NCBI RefSeq assembly: GCF_900258045.1
Contig: NZ_OGVD01000004.1
Coordinates: 248,001 to 312,000 of the forward strand
Direction of reading: 5' to 3'
Length of the DNA stretch: 64,000 bases
DNA from: Sphingorhabdus sp. EL138
GTDB taxonomy: Bacteria > Pseudomonadota > Alphaproteobacteria > Sphingomonadales > Sphingomonadaceae
The notes under the pieces are model-generated. The model worked only from the letters and a program-made list of their open reading frames with translations. It did not search any database and had not been told where the DNA came from. Each line of letters starts with the position of its first letter. Position 1 is the first letter of the stretch. A program made the translations under genes and the position numbers. Of this stretch, positions 27,745 through 36,255 are shown piece by piece.

Positions 27745-28446
27745 ATGACCGCTGAATATATCCTTTACGGATCCCCTCTGTCCCCATTCCAACGCAAGAC
27801 GGAGGCGATACTCGCGCTCAAGGGGCTCGACTATGATTGTGTGGCGATCAATATCATGGCGATGCCGGACTGGTATCTTGAGATCAGCCCGCTGGCCCGG
27901 ATTCCGGCCTTGCGCGACATGTCTATTGGCACTGAGGGAACGGCTGGTACCATTGCGGACAGCTCCGCCATGTGCGGCTATCTGGAAAAGAAATGTCCGC
28001 AGCCCGCCGCTTATCCCGATGATCCTTTCCTATATGGTCGCGCTTTGTGGCTGGAGGAATATGCCGACAGTGTTCTGGCGATGAACGGCGGCGGCGGCGT
28101 GTTCCGGCCGATTATTTTTTCCGCCATGTCGGGTAAGGAACCCGATCTGGAAACCGCGCGCAAGACATGGAATGAAAAACTGCCGCCGCTATGGGACTAT
28201 CTTGAAGGCCAACTTGACGGCAGACAATATTTTCTGGGTGATCGGCTCTCGATCGCGGACATTGCCATTGCGGCGCAATTGATGCAGACCGATTTGATTG
28301 CCGGACCACCCGATGCCGGTAAATGGCCTGGCTTGGTTGCGTTTCTGGAGGCGATGAATGCGCAAGATGTTTTTCAGCGCAATCTGAGCGCTTGCCAAAA
28401 AATGTTGGCGAAGATGGTCCCGGAGAAATTTGATCTGGCAGCCTAG
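27745..28446 (+). CDS. Glutathione S-transferase family protein
   Basis: A 233-residue GST with an N-terminal thioredoxin domain (EYILYGSPLSPFQRKTEAILALKGLDY, IPALRD) and a C-terminal helical domain (GDRLSIADIAIAAQLMQ). The first domain holds SPLSPFQRK where other GSTs carry their catalytic Ser or Cys. The substrate is unknown. It stands alone between purT and the M3 peptidase. Confidence 0.82.
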   Translation: MTAEYILYGSPLSPFQRKTEAILALKGLDYDCVAINIMAMPDWYLEISPLARIPALRDMSIGTEGTAGTIADSSAMCGYLEKKCPQPAAYPDDPFLYGRALWLEEYADSVLAMNGGGGVFRPIIFSAMSGKEPDLETARKTWNEKLPPLWDYLEGQLDGRQYFLGDRLSIADIAIAAQLMQTDLIAGPPDAGKWPGLVAFLEAMNAQDVFQRNLSACQKMLAKMVPEKFDLAA

Positions 28447-28621
28447 TGGACAGTTGTCGTCGTTCATCGACGGCTAAGTGCCTTTCGTCTAAAACATGAT
28501 TTCAAACGCAACCTTTTTGCCTTTGGTGCAAGGTTATTATATTGGGGTATCAAGAGTAAGAAAGCGTGGCGTATTTTGTCCTGAACGGGGCGAAATAACC
28601 CGTCTATTGGAGAGACATATT

Positions 28622-30865
28622 ATGCGATTTTCAGTTTCCAGCCGCAAATTTTTTCTGGGCGTGTCAACCGCTGCCTTGCTTGGTTTTGGCGGAAGCCCCG
28701 CTATGGCAGCGCAAACAACAGCAGAACTTAACAGGATGAGTGCCAATGGAAATAGCGGCATGAAAAAAACCGCTGATGATGCAGCTGAAAATACAATTTT
28801 GCAGGAATGGACTGGCCCTTATGACGGTGTCCCGCCATGGGATGAAGTGAAGGTGTCAGACTTCCCTAGCGCATTCCAGGCGCTGATGGACGAGGGCAAG
28901 AAGGAGGTCGACGCCATCTTGGCCAAGCCTGAACCAGCGACATTCGACAATTTCATGGTTCCCTGGGAGCTGGCCGGTTCAAAGGCCAACGAAGTGTTCG
29001 CACTTTGGGGTGTGCATTCCAGCAATCTCTCCAATGAAGAAGTCCGCAAGGTTCAAGGCGAGTGGTTGCCGAAGATTTCGGCCTTTTACAATAAGATTCA
29101 ACTCGACCCGCGTCTCTTCCAGAAGACTAAGCAAGTCTATGACAATCTTGAAACCTCCGGTCTGGACGCGCAGCAGAAGCGACTGGTCACGCGGCAGTAT
29201 GAATCGCTGGTCCGCAATGGCGCGGAACTGCAAGGCGAAGACAAGAAAGAGCTGATCCGCCTCAATACCGAATTGTCCAAGGCGTTTAATGAATTTTCGA
29301 ACAAGGTCCTCGCGGATGAGGAAACCTATATTTACCTGACTGATGAGGCAGAGCTGGCAGGACTTCCTGACAGCTTCATTGCTTCCATCAAGGCCGCAGC
29401 CGAAGCGCAGGAAAAGGAAGGCTGGGCGTTGAAGAACACCCGTTCGGTGATGCAGCCCTTCCTGCAAAACTCGACTAACCGTGATCTTCGAAAGAAGGTT
29501 TACATGGCCTATATTAATCGCGGCGATAATGGTGACGCCAACGACACCAATATGACAATTGCCAAGGTCCTGAAGCTACGCGCTGACCGGGCCAAGCTGC
29601 TCGGTTTTGAAAGCCATGCTCACTATCGGATGGCCGACACCATGGCGCAGAATCCGGAAACCGCGATGGACCTGATGATGAAAGTCTGGCCAGCTGCAGT
29701 CGGCCGAGTGAAGGAAGAAGTGGCGGACATGCAGGCAGTTGCCGATGCCGAGGGCGCGGGCATCACCATTGAGCCCTGGGATTACCGTTTTTACGCAGAG
29801 AAGGTTCGCAAAGCGAAATATGATCTCGATGAAGCGGAGATCAAACCTTATTTCAAGCTCGACAACATGGTCGATGCGATGTTTGAAATGGCGAACAAAC
29901 TCTACGGCATGACCTTCACCGAAAATACTGGCTCGGTGCCAGTCTTCGAGCCGCAAGTGCGCACTTTCGAAGTGAAGCGCGGCGACCGGGTTATCGGGTT
30001 GTTCTATCTCGACAATTTCGCACGAGAGGGTAAACGCTCCGGCGCCTGGATGACAACCTATCGCAGCCAGTATGAACTGGGCGGCCAGAACCGCTATATT
30101 TTTGCCTCGAACAACAATAATTTCGTTCCGGGCGGTGAAGGGAAGCCGACGCTGATCAGCCTCGACGATGCGTCGACGTTGTTCCACGAGTTCGGTCATG
30201 CGCTGCACTATTTCAATTATGATATCACCTATCCGGGCTTTGGCGGCACGCCGCGCGATTTCGTGGAGTATCCCAGCCAGGTTCATGAGAACTGGTTGTT
30301 GACCCGGCATATTCTCGACAATTATGCGAAGCATGTCGAAACCGGTGAGCCGATGCCGCAGGCACTGGTCGACAAGATCGAAAAGTCGAAAACTTTCAAC
30401 GAAGGCTTTGCAACGGTGGAATATCTGTCCAGTGCGATCGTCGACATGAAACTGCATAATCGTGCGGAACCGGTCACTGATCCCGACGCGTTCGAGCGGG
30501 AAACGCTGGCTGAGATTGGCATGCCGCGAGAGATTGTCATGCGTCACCGCCTGCCGCAGTTTAATCACCTGTTCTCGTCAGACGCCTATTCAGCCGGCTA
30601 TTACAGCTATCTCTGGTCGGAAACCATGGACGCAGACACTTGGGCTGCGTTTGAAGAAGCGGGCAACGTCTGGGATCCTGAAGTGGCCGAGCGTTATCGC
30701 TCGATCATATTGGCGACCGGCAATGAAACAGATCGCAAAGAAGCATACCGCAAATTCCGTGGCCGCGATCCTGAAGTTAAATATATCCTCAAGAAACGCG
30801 GCTTCCCGGTCCCCGGAGAAACGGTAGAAGCAAGTAGTGGCGGTGAGACCAGCGGTAACGACTAA
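28622..30865 (+). CDS. M3 family metallopeptidase, exported (oligopeptidase/dipeptidyl carboxypeptidase)
   Basis: A 747-residue zinc peptidase with the HEFGHALHYF motif (HExxH) and the downstream glutamate region typical of M3 enzymes such as OpdA/Dcp. A twin-hydrophobic signal peptide (SSRKFFLGVSTAALLGFGGSPAMAA) indicates export to the periplasm. M3 enzymes degrade short peptides. The frame is open to 28496, but the signal peptide and a GGAGAG ribosome site fix ATG 28622. The 175 bases before it contain no gene. A strong terminator follows at 30895. Confidence 0.9.
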   Translation: MRFSVSSRKFFLGVSTAALLGFGGSPAMAAQTTAELNRMSANGNSGMKKTADDAAENTILQEWTGPYDGVPPWDEVKVSDFPSAFQALMDEGKKEVDAILAKPEPATFDNFMVPWELAGSKANEVFALWGVHSSNLSNEEVRKVQGEWLPKISAFYNKIQLDPRLFQKTKQVYDNLETSGLDAQQKRLVTRQYESLVRNGAELQGEDKKELIRLNTELSKAFNEFSNKVLADEETYIYLTDEAELAGLPDSFIASIKAAAEAQEKEGWALKNTRSVMQPFLQNSTNRDLRKKVYMAYINRGDNGDANDTNMTIAKVLKLRADRAKLLGFESHAHYRMADTMAQNPETAMDLMMKVWPAAVGRVKEEVADMQAVADAEGAGITIEPWDYRFYAEKVRKAKYDLDEAEIKPYFKLDNMVDAMFEMANKLYGMTFTENTGSVPVFEPQVRTFEVKRGDRVIGLFYLDNFAREGKRSGAWMTTYRSQYELGGQNRYIFASNNNNFVPGGEGKPTLISLDDASTLFHEFGHALHYFNYDITYPGFGGTPRDFVEYPSQVHENWLLTRHILDNYAKHVETGEPMPQALVDKIEKSKTFNEGFATVEYLSSAIVDMKLHNRAEPVTDPDAFERETLAEIGMPREIVMRHRLPQFNHLFSSDAYSAGYYSYLWSETMDADTWAAFEEAGNVWDPEVAERYRSIILATGNETDRKEAYRKFRGRDPEVKYILKKRGFPVPGETVEASSGGETSGND

Positions 30866-30894
30866 ATCGCATAGCCTTCAGTTAAAGATTGTAC

Positions 30895-30927
30895 CGCGCC
30901 AGTCCGAAAGGGCTGGCGCGTTTTTCT
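30895..30927 (+). terminator. Intrinsic terminator after M3 peptidase
   Basis: CGCGCCAG with CTGGCGCG forms an 8-bp GC-rich stem, extended by three pairs around a GAAA loop, followed by a T-run. Confidence 0.88.
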
Positions 30928-31013
30928 TGTCCGTCGGTGCATCGCTGCGCCCTTGACGTTGCTGCACGTGCCTGACAAGTTTCCGATCAAAACATATAAG
31001 AGGATTTCAAATC

Positions 31014-31922
31014 ATGACAATCAACGCTGTCCGTACCCCAGACGAGCGGTTTTCCGATATTCCCGACTTTGATTATCCGGTTCATTATGCGGAGGATTTG
31101 CCGGGCTATGAAGGGTTACGTGCTGCCTGGATTGATGAAGGTGCCAAAGATGCTGATCGCACTTTCCTGTGTTTGCATGGAGAGCCGAGCTGGTCCTTTC
31201 TCTATCGCCGGATGATCCCCGTTTTTCTTGAAAGTGGTGCCAGGGTCGTTGCACCCGATTTCTTTGGTTTCGGTCGTTCTGACAAACCAACAGAGTTGGA
31301 CGACTATACGTTTGATTTTCACCGGAATCATATCCTCGCGTTGGTCGAGCGGTTGGACCTCAAGAATATCACATTGGTGGTCCAGGATTGGGGTGGATTG
31401 ATCGGTCTTACCCTGCCGGTCGACGATGCGTTCAAAGCGCGATTGTCGCGTCTGATTGTCATGAATACCGGGCTTGGGTTGGGCCGTACACCCGGAGATG
31501 GCTTCAACGCCTGGAAAGAATTTGCGCTAAATACGCCAGAGTTTAAAACCGGCCAAATTATCGCCAGCGGCACGCCGCATCTCACGGAACAGGAAATCGC
31601 GGCCTATGATGCTCCATTTCCCGATCCCACTTATCAGGCCGGTGCACGCAAGTTCCCGGCGCTAGTGCCGGTGTCGCCGGACATGGATGGCGTCGAGGTT
31701 AGCACTCAAGCCGCTGTTTTCTGGAAAGACGAATGGCAAGGTGCCAGCTTCATGGCGATCGGTGACGCCGACCCTGTGCTGGGCCCGCCGGCGATGTTGA
31801 AGTTGCAAAAACTGATTAACGGTTGCCCCGACCCAATGATGATTGAAGGCGGCGGCCATTTCGTGCAAGAATGGGGAGAACCGATTGCCCGGTCTGCACT
31901 GGAGGCTTTTGGCGATATCTAG
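31014..31922 (+). CDS. dhaA: Haloalkane dehalogenase
   Basis: A 302-residue alpha/beta hydrolase with haloalkane dehalogenase features: the oxyanion motif LHGEPSW (Glu57), PDFFGFGRSDKP, the nucleophile Asp125 in VVQDWGG with the following Trp126 as a halide ligand, and a late GGGHFVQEWGE with the catalytic His. The HGEPSW form fits the HLD-I/DhlA-like group. It would hydrolyse carbon-halogen bonds to alcohols. A natural substrate in a marine bacterium could be a halogenated alkane. The symbol is used for the enzyme class, not for a specific orthologue. Confidence 0.8.
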   Translation: MTINAVRTPDERFSDIPDFDYPVHYAEDLPGYEGLRAAWIDEGAKDADRTFLCLHGEPSWSFLYRRMIPVFLESGARVVAPDFFGFGRSDKPTELDDYTFDFHRNHILALVERLDLKNITLVVQDWGGLIGLTLPVDDAFKARLSRLIVMNTGLGLGRTPGDGFNAWKEFALNTPEFKTGQIIASGTPHLTEQEIAAYDAPFPDPTYQAGARKFPALVPVSPDMDGVEVSTQAAVFWKDEWQGASFMAIGDADPVLGPPAMLKLQKLINGCPDPMMIEGGGHFVQEWGEPIARSALEAFGDI

Positions 31923-31977
31923 TCAACTACCGGCGATCCTGATACAGATAGCGCGTTAAAAGACAAAGGACGGAGCT

Positions 31978-32664
31978 TTGTTGAGCGATAGTTTGGACAG
32001 GATTTTTATTCACCCCCTGACGGCCTCGCAGGTGCTGCTAATTGCGGTCGCTCTCACCTTGGCTTCGTCTGTCTATTGCGTGATCTACACAACGCTGGCT
32101 GGTCGGGGAGAACCCTTGATCGAGGGAATTATCTGGGCGGGACTGAATATTGTCCCGTGGCTGATGTGCTTTGAATTGGCAAAGCGACTGGGGTCTTGGC
32201 CCGCACAACTGGGTGTTATCGTTGCCTTCGCGGTCGGAATGTCTTCTCTGGATACGTTGATATATGACAGCACCATCATGTTCGAGCTTACCAGACGGCT
32301 GCCCGGTGCGGCAATTATCGCCGGAATGCTGGTACTGTCCTGGATATTGAAGCGCCTTGCCTCTGATCATGCGGTAGCCAAAAAACTGGTCTCCACGAAC
32401 GAACTTCCTCTGCTTGTCGATCAGATCGGATGGGTTGTAGCCGCCGGCAATTATGTTGAATTGCATGGATCGGGGCCGCCCGTACTGCACCGGATGTCCA
32501 TATCCGCGATGGAAGAGCTTTTATCCGCGCATGATTTTGTCCGAATCCACCGATCCGTTCTGGTGCGGCGTCAGAATATCCAGGGCTTAGCGGGCAATAT
32601 TCTCACCCTGGATAATGGCCAGACTTTCAAAATCGGCAATCGGTATCGCTGGGCATTGCAGTAA
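31978..32664 (+). CDS. Membrane-anchored LytTR transcriptional regulator
   Basis: A 228-residue protein with about four hydrophobic segments in residues 15-125 (LLIAVALTLASSVYCVIY, IIWAGLNIVPWLMCF, LGVIVAFAVGMSSL, AAIIAGMLVLSWIL) and a C-terminal LytTR DNA-binding domain (DQIGWVVAAGNYVELHG, FVRIHRSVLVRRQNI, LTLDNGQTFKIGNRYRW). Membrane-bound LytTR proteins sense envelope or quorum-type signals without a kinase. The start is TTG (31978 or 31981) with a GGACGGAG ribosome site. The following hydrolase gene is 94 bases downstream and could be its target. Confidence 0.82.
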   Translation: MLSDSLDRIFIHPLTASQVLLIAVALTLASSVYCVIYTTLAGRGEPLIEGIIWAGLNIVPWLMCFELAKRLGSWPAQLGVIVAFAVGMSSLDTLIYDSTIMFELTRRLPGAAIIAGMLVLSWILKRLASDHAVAKKLVSTNELPLLVDQIGWVVAAGNYVELHGSGPPVLHRMSISAMEELLSAHDFVRIHRSVLVRRQNIQGLAGNILTLDNGQTFKIGNRYRWALQ

Positions 32665-32758
32665 GAGAGTTTCCGCGCAGAAATTTCGTCCCTTCGTCAC
32701 ATCGCCCTTTCTGGGCCGCGTTGGGCGCCCTTATCATTCGCCCTTATCACGAACGAGC

Positions 32759-33877
32759 ATGAAAGGGATGATGATGCGCCGAATGTTGACAGGGTTGATC
32801 CTCGCGGTAGCTATGGCCGGAGCCAATGCAGACAGTCTGAAAGCCGAAACGCGCGTGACCGGAGACTTGCCGGTGACATCAGATCTTGCGTTGGAACAGA
32901 CGGACGGGCTGGAAACCGAATATGGCGTGATCACGACAAGCGAGGGGTTGCGGCTACGCAGCGTTGTGACGCGTCCAGAAGGGGCCACTGGACCGCTACC
33001 CGCCATATTTGTGACCCAATGGGTTTCTTGCGACAGCATAGTCTTTCCGGAAGGGCGCGATACGCAATTGCGATTGCTGGCCCGGCAGTCCGGAATGGTG
33101 ATGATCCGGATCGAGCGCTCCGGAACCGGCGACAGCGAAGGGCCGGGATGTGACAGGCTCGACTATGATACGGAGGTTCGCCACTATCGCGAAGCACTGG
33201 TTCAGGCCAAGCAGCATCCCTGGGTTGACCCGCAGCGCGTGGCCGTTTTGGGCAGCAGCCTGGGATCAACCACTGCACCTCTGGTTGCGCAGAATAATAA
33301 TGTCGCTGGCGTGATCGTACAAGGTGGTGGCGCGGTGACATATCTGGAACGCATGATCCATTTTGAACGTCTGTATGTGGAACGATCTGGTGCTGTAAAA
33401 CCGGAAGATATCCACCCTGAAATGCTTCAGCGCATTAGTTTTTTGCAGCATTATCTGATTGGTCAGAAAACACCCGATCAGGTCGCTTCAGACCATCCCG
33501 AATTGGCGGGCGTCTGGCAGAAAATCCGCGGGACTGATCCCGAAAACCATTACGGTCGTCCATTTGCATGGCATTGGCAAGCGGCGGAAAAAAACTTCCT
33601 TGCAGCTTGGTTGTCGCTGGATGCACCTGCCATGGTTGTATTTGGTGAATACGAACAGTTTGAGAGCCGCCACGGCCACCGTATGATTGTCGATATGATC
33701 AACCGAAAATCTCCCGGTGCTGCACAATGGCTGGAAATCAAACAGGCCGATCATGGGCTGGCGCTATATCCAGACACCTATTCTGCTTATGCCTACGAAA
33801 ACGGTGCCACAGCCCATCAACTCTATGTTGCCCCCGTCAGCCAATGGCTGCGGCGCGTCGTAGGTTTGTCAAAATAG
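32759..33877 (+). CDS. Exported alpha/beta hydrolase, CocE/dipeptidyl-peptidase-like
   Basis: A secreted serine hydrolase of about 372 residues. After a signal peptide (RRMLTGLILAVAMAGANA) comes an alpha/beta-hydrolase domain: LPAIFVTQWVSCDS, MVMIRIERSGTGDSEGPGCD, and the nucleophile elbow AVLGSSLGSTTAPLV. The late KQADHGLALY supplies the histidine. ATG 32759 was chosen; ATG 32774 (MRRMLTG) has a better-spaced AAAGGG ribosome site. It may form an operon with the LytTR gene upstream. The substrate is unknown. Confidence 0.7.
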   Translation: MKGMMMRRMLTGLILAVAMAGANADSLKAETRVTGDLPVTSDLALEQTDGLETEYGVITTSEGLRLRSVVTRPEGATGPLPAIFVTQWVSCDSIVFPEGRDTQLRLLARQSGMVMIRIERSGTGDSEGPGCDRLDYDTEVRHYREALVQAKQHPWVDPQRVAVLGSSLGSTTAPLVAQNNNVAGVIVQGGGAVTYLERMIHFERLYVERSGAVKPEDIHPEMLQRISFLQHYLIGQKTPDQVASDHPELAGVWQKIRGTDPENHYGRPFAWHWQAAEKNFLAAWLSLDAPAMVVFGEYEQFESRHGHRMIVDMINRKSPGAAQWLEIKQADHGLALYPDTYSAYAYENGATAHQLYVAPVSQWLRRVVGLSK

Positions 33878-33890
33878 AGCGCGCAACCGG

Positions 33891-34172
33891 TTAAGCGGCC
33901 ATCGCGGTCTTGCTGAAGCTTTCGGTAAAGCGTGGTTCCATCGGTTGACTGGACACAATCGCTAGCGGCAGCGCCGTTTCGCAATGCGCGCATTCGGCGC
34001 TGAACCGGCCAACATGCCAGTGCGATTTACCGCAGCCAGGGCAGCGATTGACGATGTCCAGATGGTACATCGGTTGATATCCGCGCTGTAGCACGGCTGC
34101 TTCTTGCTGACTGCTGGTTTCGGCCAATACGTCTTGAGGACGGTTGACGAATGATCTCGGGGACAAATACAT
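33891..34172 (-). CDS. Small zinc-ribbon protein of unknown function
   Basis: A 93-residue protein with a rubredoxin-like CPGCGKSHWHVGRFSAECAHC pattern (two CxxC pairs 17 residues apart), which should bind one zinc. The flanks are polar and probably disordered. I do not recognise a characterised family. The AT-rich region upstream (34200-34430) is its likely promoter. It starts just before the RNA polymerase-terminating end of the convergent hydrolase gene. Confidence 0.65.
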   Translation of the reverse strand: MYLSPRSFVNRPQDVLAETSSQQEAAVLQRGYQPMYHLDIVNRCPGCGKSHWHVGRFSAECAHCETALPLAIVSSQPMEPRFTESFSKTAMAA

Positions 34173-34431
34173 CGTTCTTCCTTCTCTTGGTTGCCAAAAT
34201 TGATACGCACGAGACTAAGATTTGTTACTGAATTGACGGTGAACCGTTTCTTTCCGTCGATGAAAAGATAGGGATTCACAAAAATGTAGATAGTATTTTT
34301 CCGCCATTTTTAAGTGACCAGCCGCACACCAATCCGCAACTCGTTGAATCAGAGTGGAAAAAAAAGTTAAAAAAATATTACCAAAAACCGCCAAATATTG
34401 ACAAATATCCTTAAGATCGGCCAAAAACTGG
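34173..34431. other. AT-rich intergenic region
   Basis: 259 bases rich in A/T (notably 34340-34400) between two minus-strand genes. It holds the presumed promoter of the zinc-ribbon gene; no gene or clear operator was seen. Confidence 0.6.
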
Positions 34432-35268
34432 TTAACGCAGCGCCTCTTCGAGCAAGCGGGCGAGTCTTAAGCCGGACCTTTTGATCTGGAGTCGGGCGAT
34501 TGGAATCAGAGTGCGAATTTCATCATTGTCCACTTTGCCCCGTGTTTTCAATTTTGAGCCACAGGATGGCTGATCTTCGGCCGTCGGATAACTGTAATCA
34601 CGGGATATCTGCCACGCCTGTATTGCCCAGAAATCGGTGGTCCCCAATGATTTTTCGGATTTTTCTTCTGCGCTATAGTGGCGTACCATCTCTGGCCCAT
34701 CGGTGATTGCCCGTTCTGCCAGCGGCCCATCCCATAGCCAATGCAAGTTCATGCGGCCCTCTATTATCCCATAGGCGGCACTGACATCATTTCCACCGCG
34801 ATCGCTGCGGTCGCCGCTGTGGAGCGGCATATGCATATCACCTACGAAATGGACGAGGAAGGTTAACGCCTCCAGCCGGATATGGGCGGGCAGGGACTTG
34901 TCTTTGAGCAGTGCAGCATTGCGATCAACCTGTGCCGATACGCAGTTGCCATTGCGGCACGCGCTTTTCAGATCGAACGGCTTGCAGATATCGACATTTT
35001 GATAATGCCATGGGCTGGTATAGCCCCAGCGCAACCGGTCACGCCGCACGCAATCCGGCCAGACACTGGCATCGCTTATATTTTTGAGGTCGCATTTCGG
35101 TGTGCCGAGCAGGGCGGCTGACTGAAACAGATCGTTCATCCTCGCTTTGGTGGTGGAGTCGATATTGGTCTCTGCAATGCCGGCAATGGTGCGATGGGCA
35201 TATTCAGCCCAAGCGAGAGCGGGCGAAGGAGAGAGAAGTAGAACGATGAGGAAAAGTTGTTTCAGCAT
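34432..35268 (-). CDS. S1/P1 nuclease
   Basis: A 278-residue secreted zinc nuclease. After the signal peptide (MLKQLFLIVLLLSPSPALA) the mature protein begins WAEYAHRTIAGIAETN, matching the N-terminal Trp and His of the family's three-zinc site. Further ligands are visible in WHYQNVDIC, LVHFVGDMHMPLHSGDRSDRGGND and NLHWLWD. Such enzymes cleave single-stranded DNA and RNA and have 3'-nucleotidase activity, often for phosphate scavenging. The frame continues to 35328, but the signal peptide fixes ATG 35268. It lies 71 bases downstream of the ClpP-like gene on the same strand. Confidence 0.92.
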   Translation of the reverse strand: MLKQLFLIVLLLSPSPALAWAEYAHRTIAGIAETNIDSTTKARMNDLFQSAALLGTPKCDLKNISDASVWPDCVRRDRLRWGYTSPWHYQNVDICKPFDLKSACRNGNCVSAQVDRNAALLKDKSLPAHIRLEALTFLVHFVGDMHMPLHSGDRSDRGGNDVSAAYGIIEGRMNLHWLWDGPLAERAITDGPEMVRHYSAEEKSEKSLGTTDFWAIQAWQISRDYSYPTAEDQPSCGSKLKTRGKVDNDEIRTLIPIARLQIKRSGLRLARLLEEALR

Positions 35269-35339
35269 ATAATTCTGGTGCGCCATTTTGATGACAGTAA
35301 TATGTATTTTTGACGGTCCAGCCATCAAATGGTTCGCCG

Positions 35340-36062
35340 CTATTCTACATTGGCAACATTATATTTGATCGCTTCCTCTCTGGTAAGGCACCGCCGTGTG
35401 GATTGGTCGGATCCTTCTGTTTTGACGGCCTTTTGTTTATACATGATATCCTTCAGCAGCTTGCGCGACACGCCCATGCGAATAAGGAAGTCATTATCTT
35501 CGGTGGCGAGCAAGGCGCTCTCCTGTTCCACTTCGCCGATCAACTCGACAGTGGAGTCAGTGCCCATTTCAATACTGTAGTTAATCGCGTTTCTGTCACC
35601 GGTCATGGTGAACATGTGAACCATGAAACCGCCATCTGCCTCAATGATCCGGGCGCGACCGCCCATGAAGACGAAATTACATGCGCTGAAACAGCTCCAT
35701 CCAGCCGGAATACGAGTGATCATCAATCCGCCCTGTTCACGGATGATTCGGCCAGCTTCATTGCCAGCGCGAGCATGGCCGCCAGGGGACCTGAGCCATA
35801 TTTCAGTGATATCAGGGTTATCCGACAAGGTTTTCTTGAGCCGATCCGGCAGGCCGATATCTACAACACCTTCGGCGAGTAGTACCTTGGTATCATTTTT
35901 CTTTATGGGCGTAAGCACCATTTCCTCGTTACTCGTCCAGTTCGGTTCAGCCGGGCAGGTTGGATTGTCGGGATCCATCTTCAGTTCATTTTTTGGCGCC
36001 GTGTTTCCCGGAACGGCCAGCATTGCTGCCAGCAATATCAGAGATTTGTAATATCTGTTCAT
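35340..36062 (-). CDS. Exported ClpP/crotonase-fold protein (COG3904-like)
   Basis: A 240-residue protein with a signal peptide (SLILLAAMLAVPGNTA) and a ClpP-fold domain. SPGGHARAGNEAGRIIREQG precedes the nucleophile segment SCFSACNFVFMGGRARI (Ser in SACN), and GGFMVHMF carries the likely His. It resembles predicted periplasmic ClpP-like proteins whose substrates are not known. Start choice: ATG 36062 has GGGG nine bases upstream; ATG 36068 is an alternative. It is divergent from the glycine-zipper gene. Confidence 0.75.
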   Translation of the reverse strand: MNRYYKSLILLAAMLAVPGNTAPKNELKMDPDNPTCPAEPNWTSNEEMVLTPIKKNDTKVLLAEGVVDIGLPDRLKKTLSDNPDITEIWLRSPGGHARAGNEAGRIIREQGGLMITRIPAGWSCFSACNFVFMGGRARIIEADGGFMVHMFTMTGDRNAINYSIEMGTDSTVELIGEVEQESALLATEDNDFLIRMGVSRKLLKDIMYKQKAVKTEGSDQSTRRCLTREEAIKYNVANVE

Positions 36063-36255
36063 GGCCATTTTCCCCGTTCGACGGACGATAACATAGTCTA
36101 ACAATGTTTTTGTCACAAGAAGTGCGATATTTCACAGACAGCGTGTGAAAGGCAGCATATTTTCCAGTTTCATTACGTTATGCAACTCACGCCAGATCAT
36201 GCGAAGGTTGCGATAATTCTTGTTTGAAGCTAGCAATTTTAGAGGGGACGATCTG

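Noticed and set aside
29576-30568. 330-codon minus-strand open frame inside the M3 peptidase gene
   Set aside because: It lies antisense to a well-supported gene and shows no family motif.
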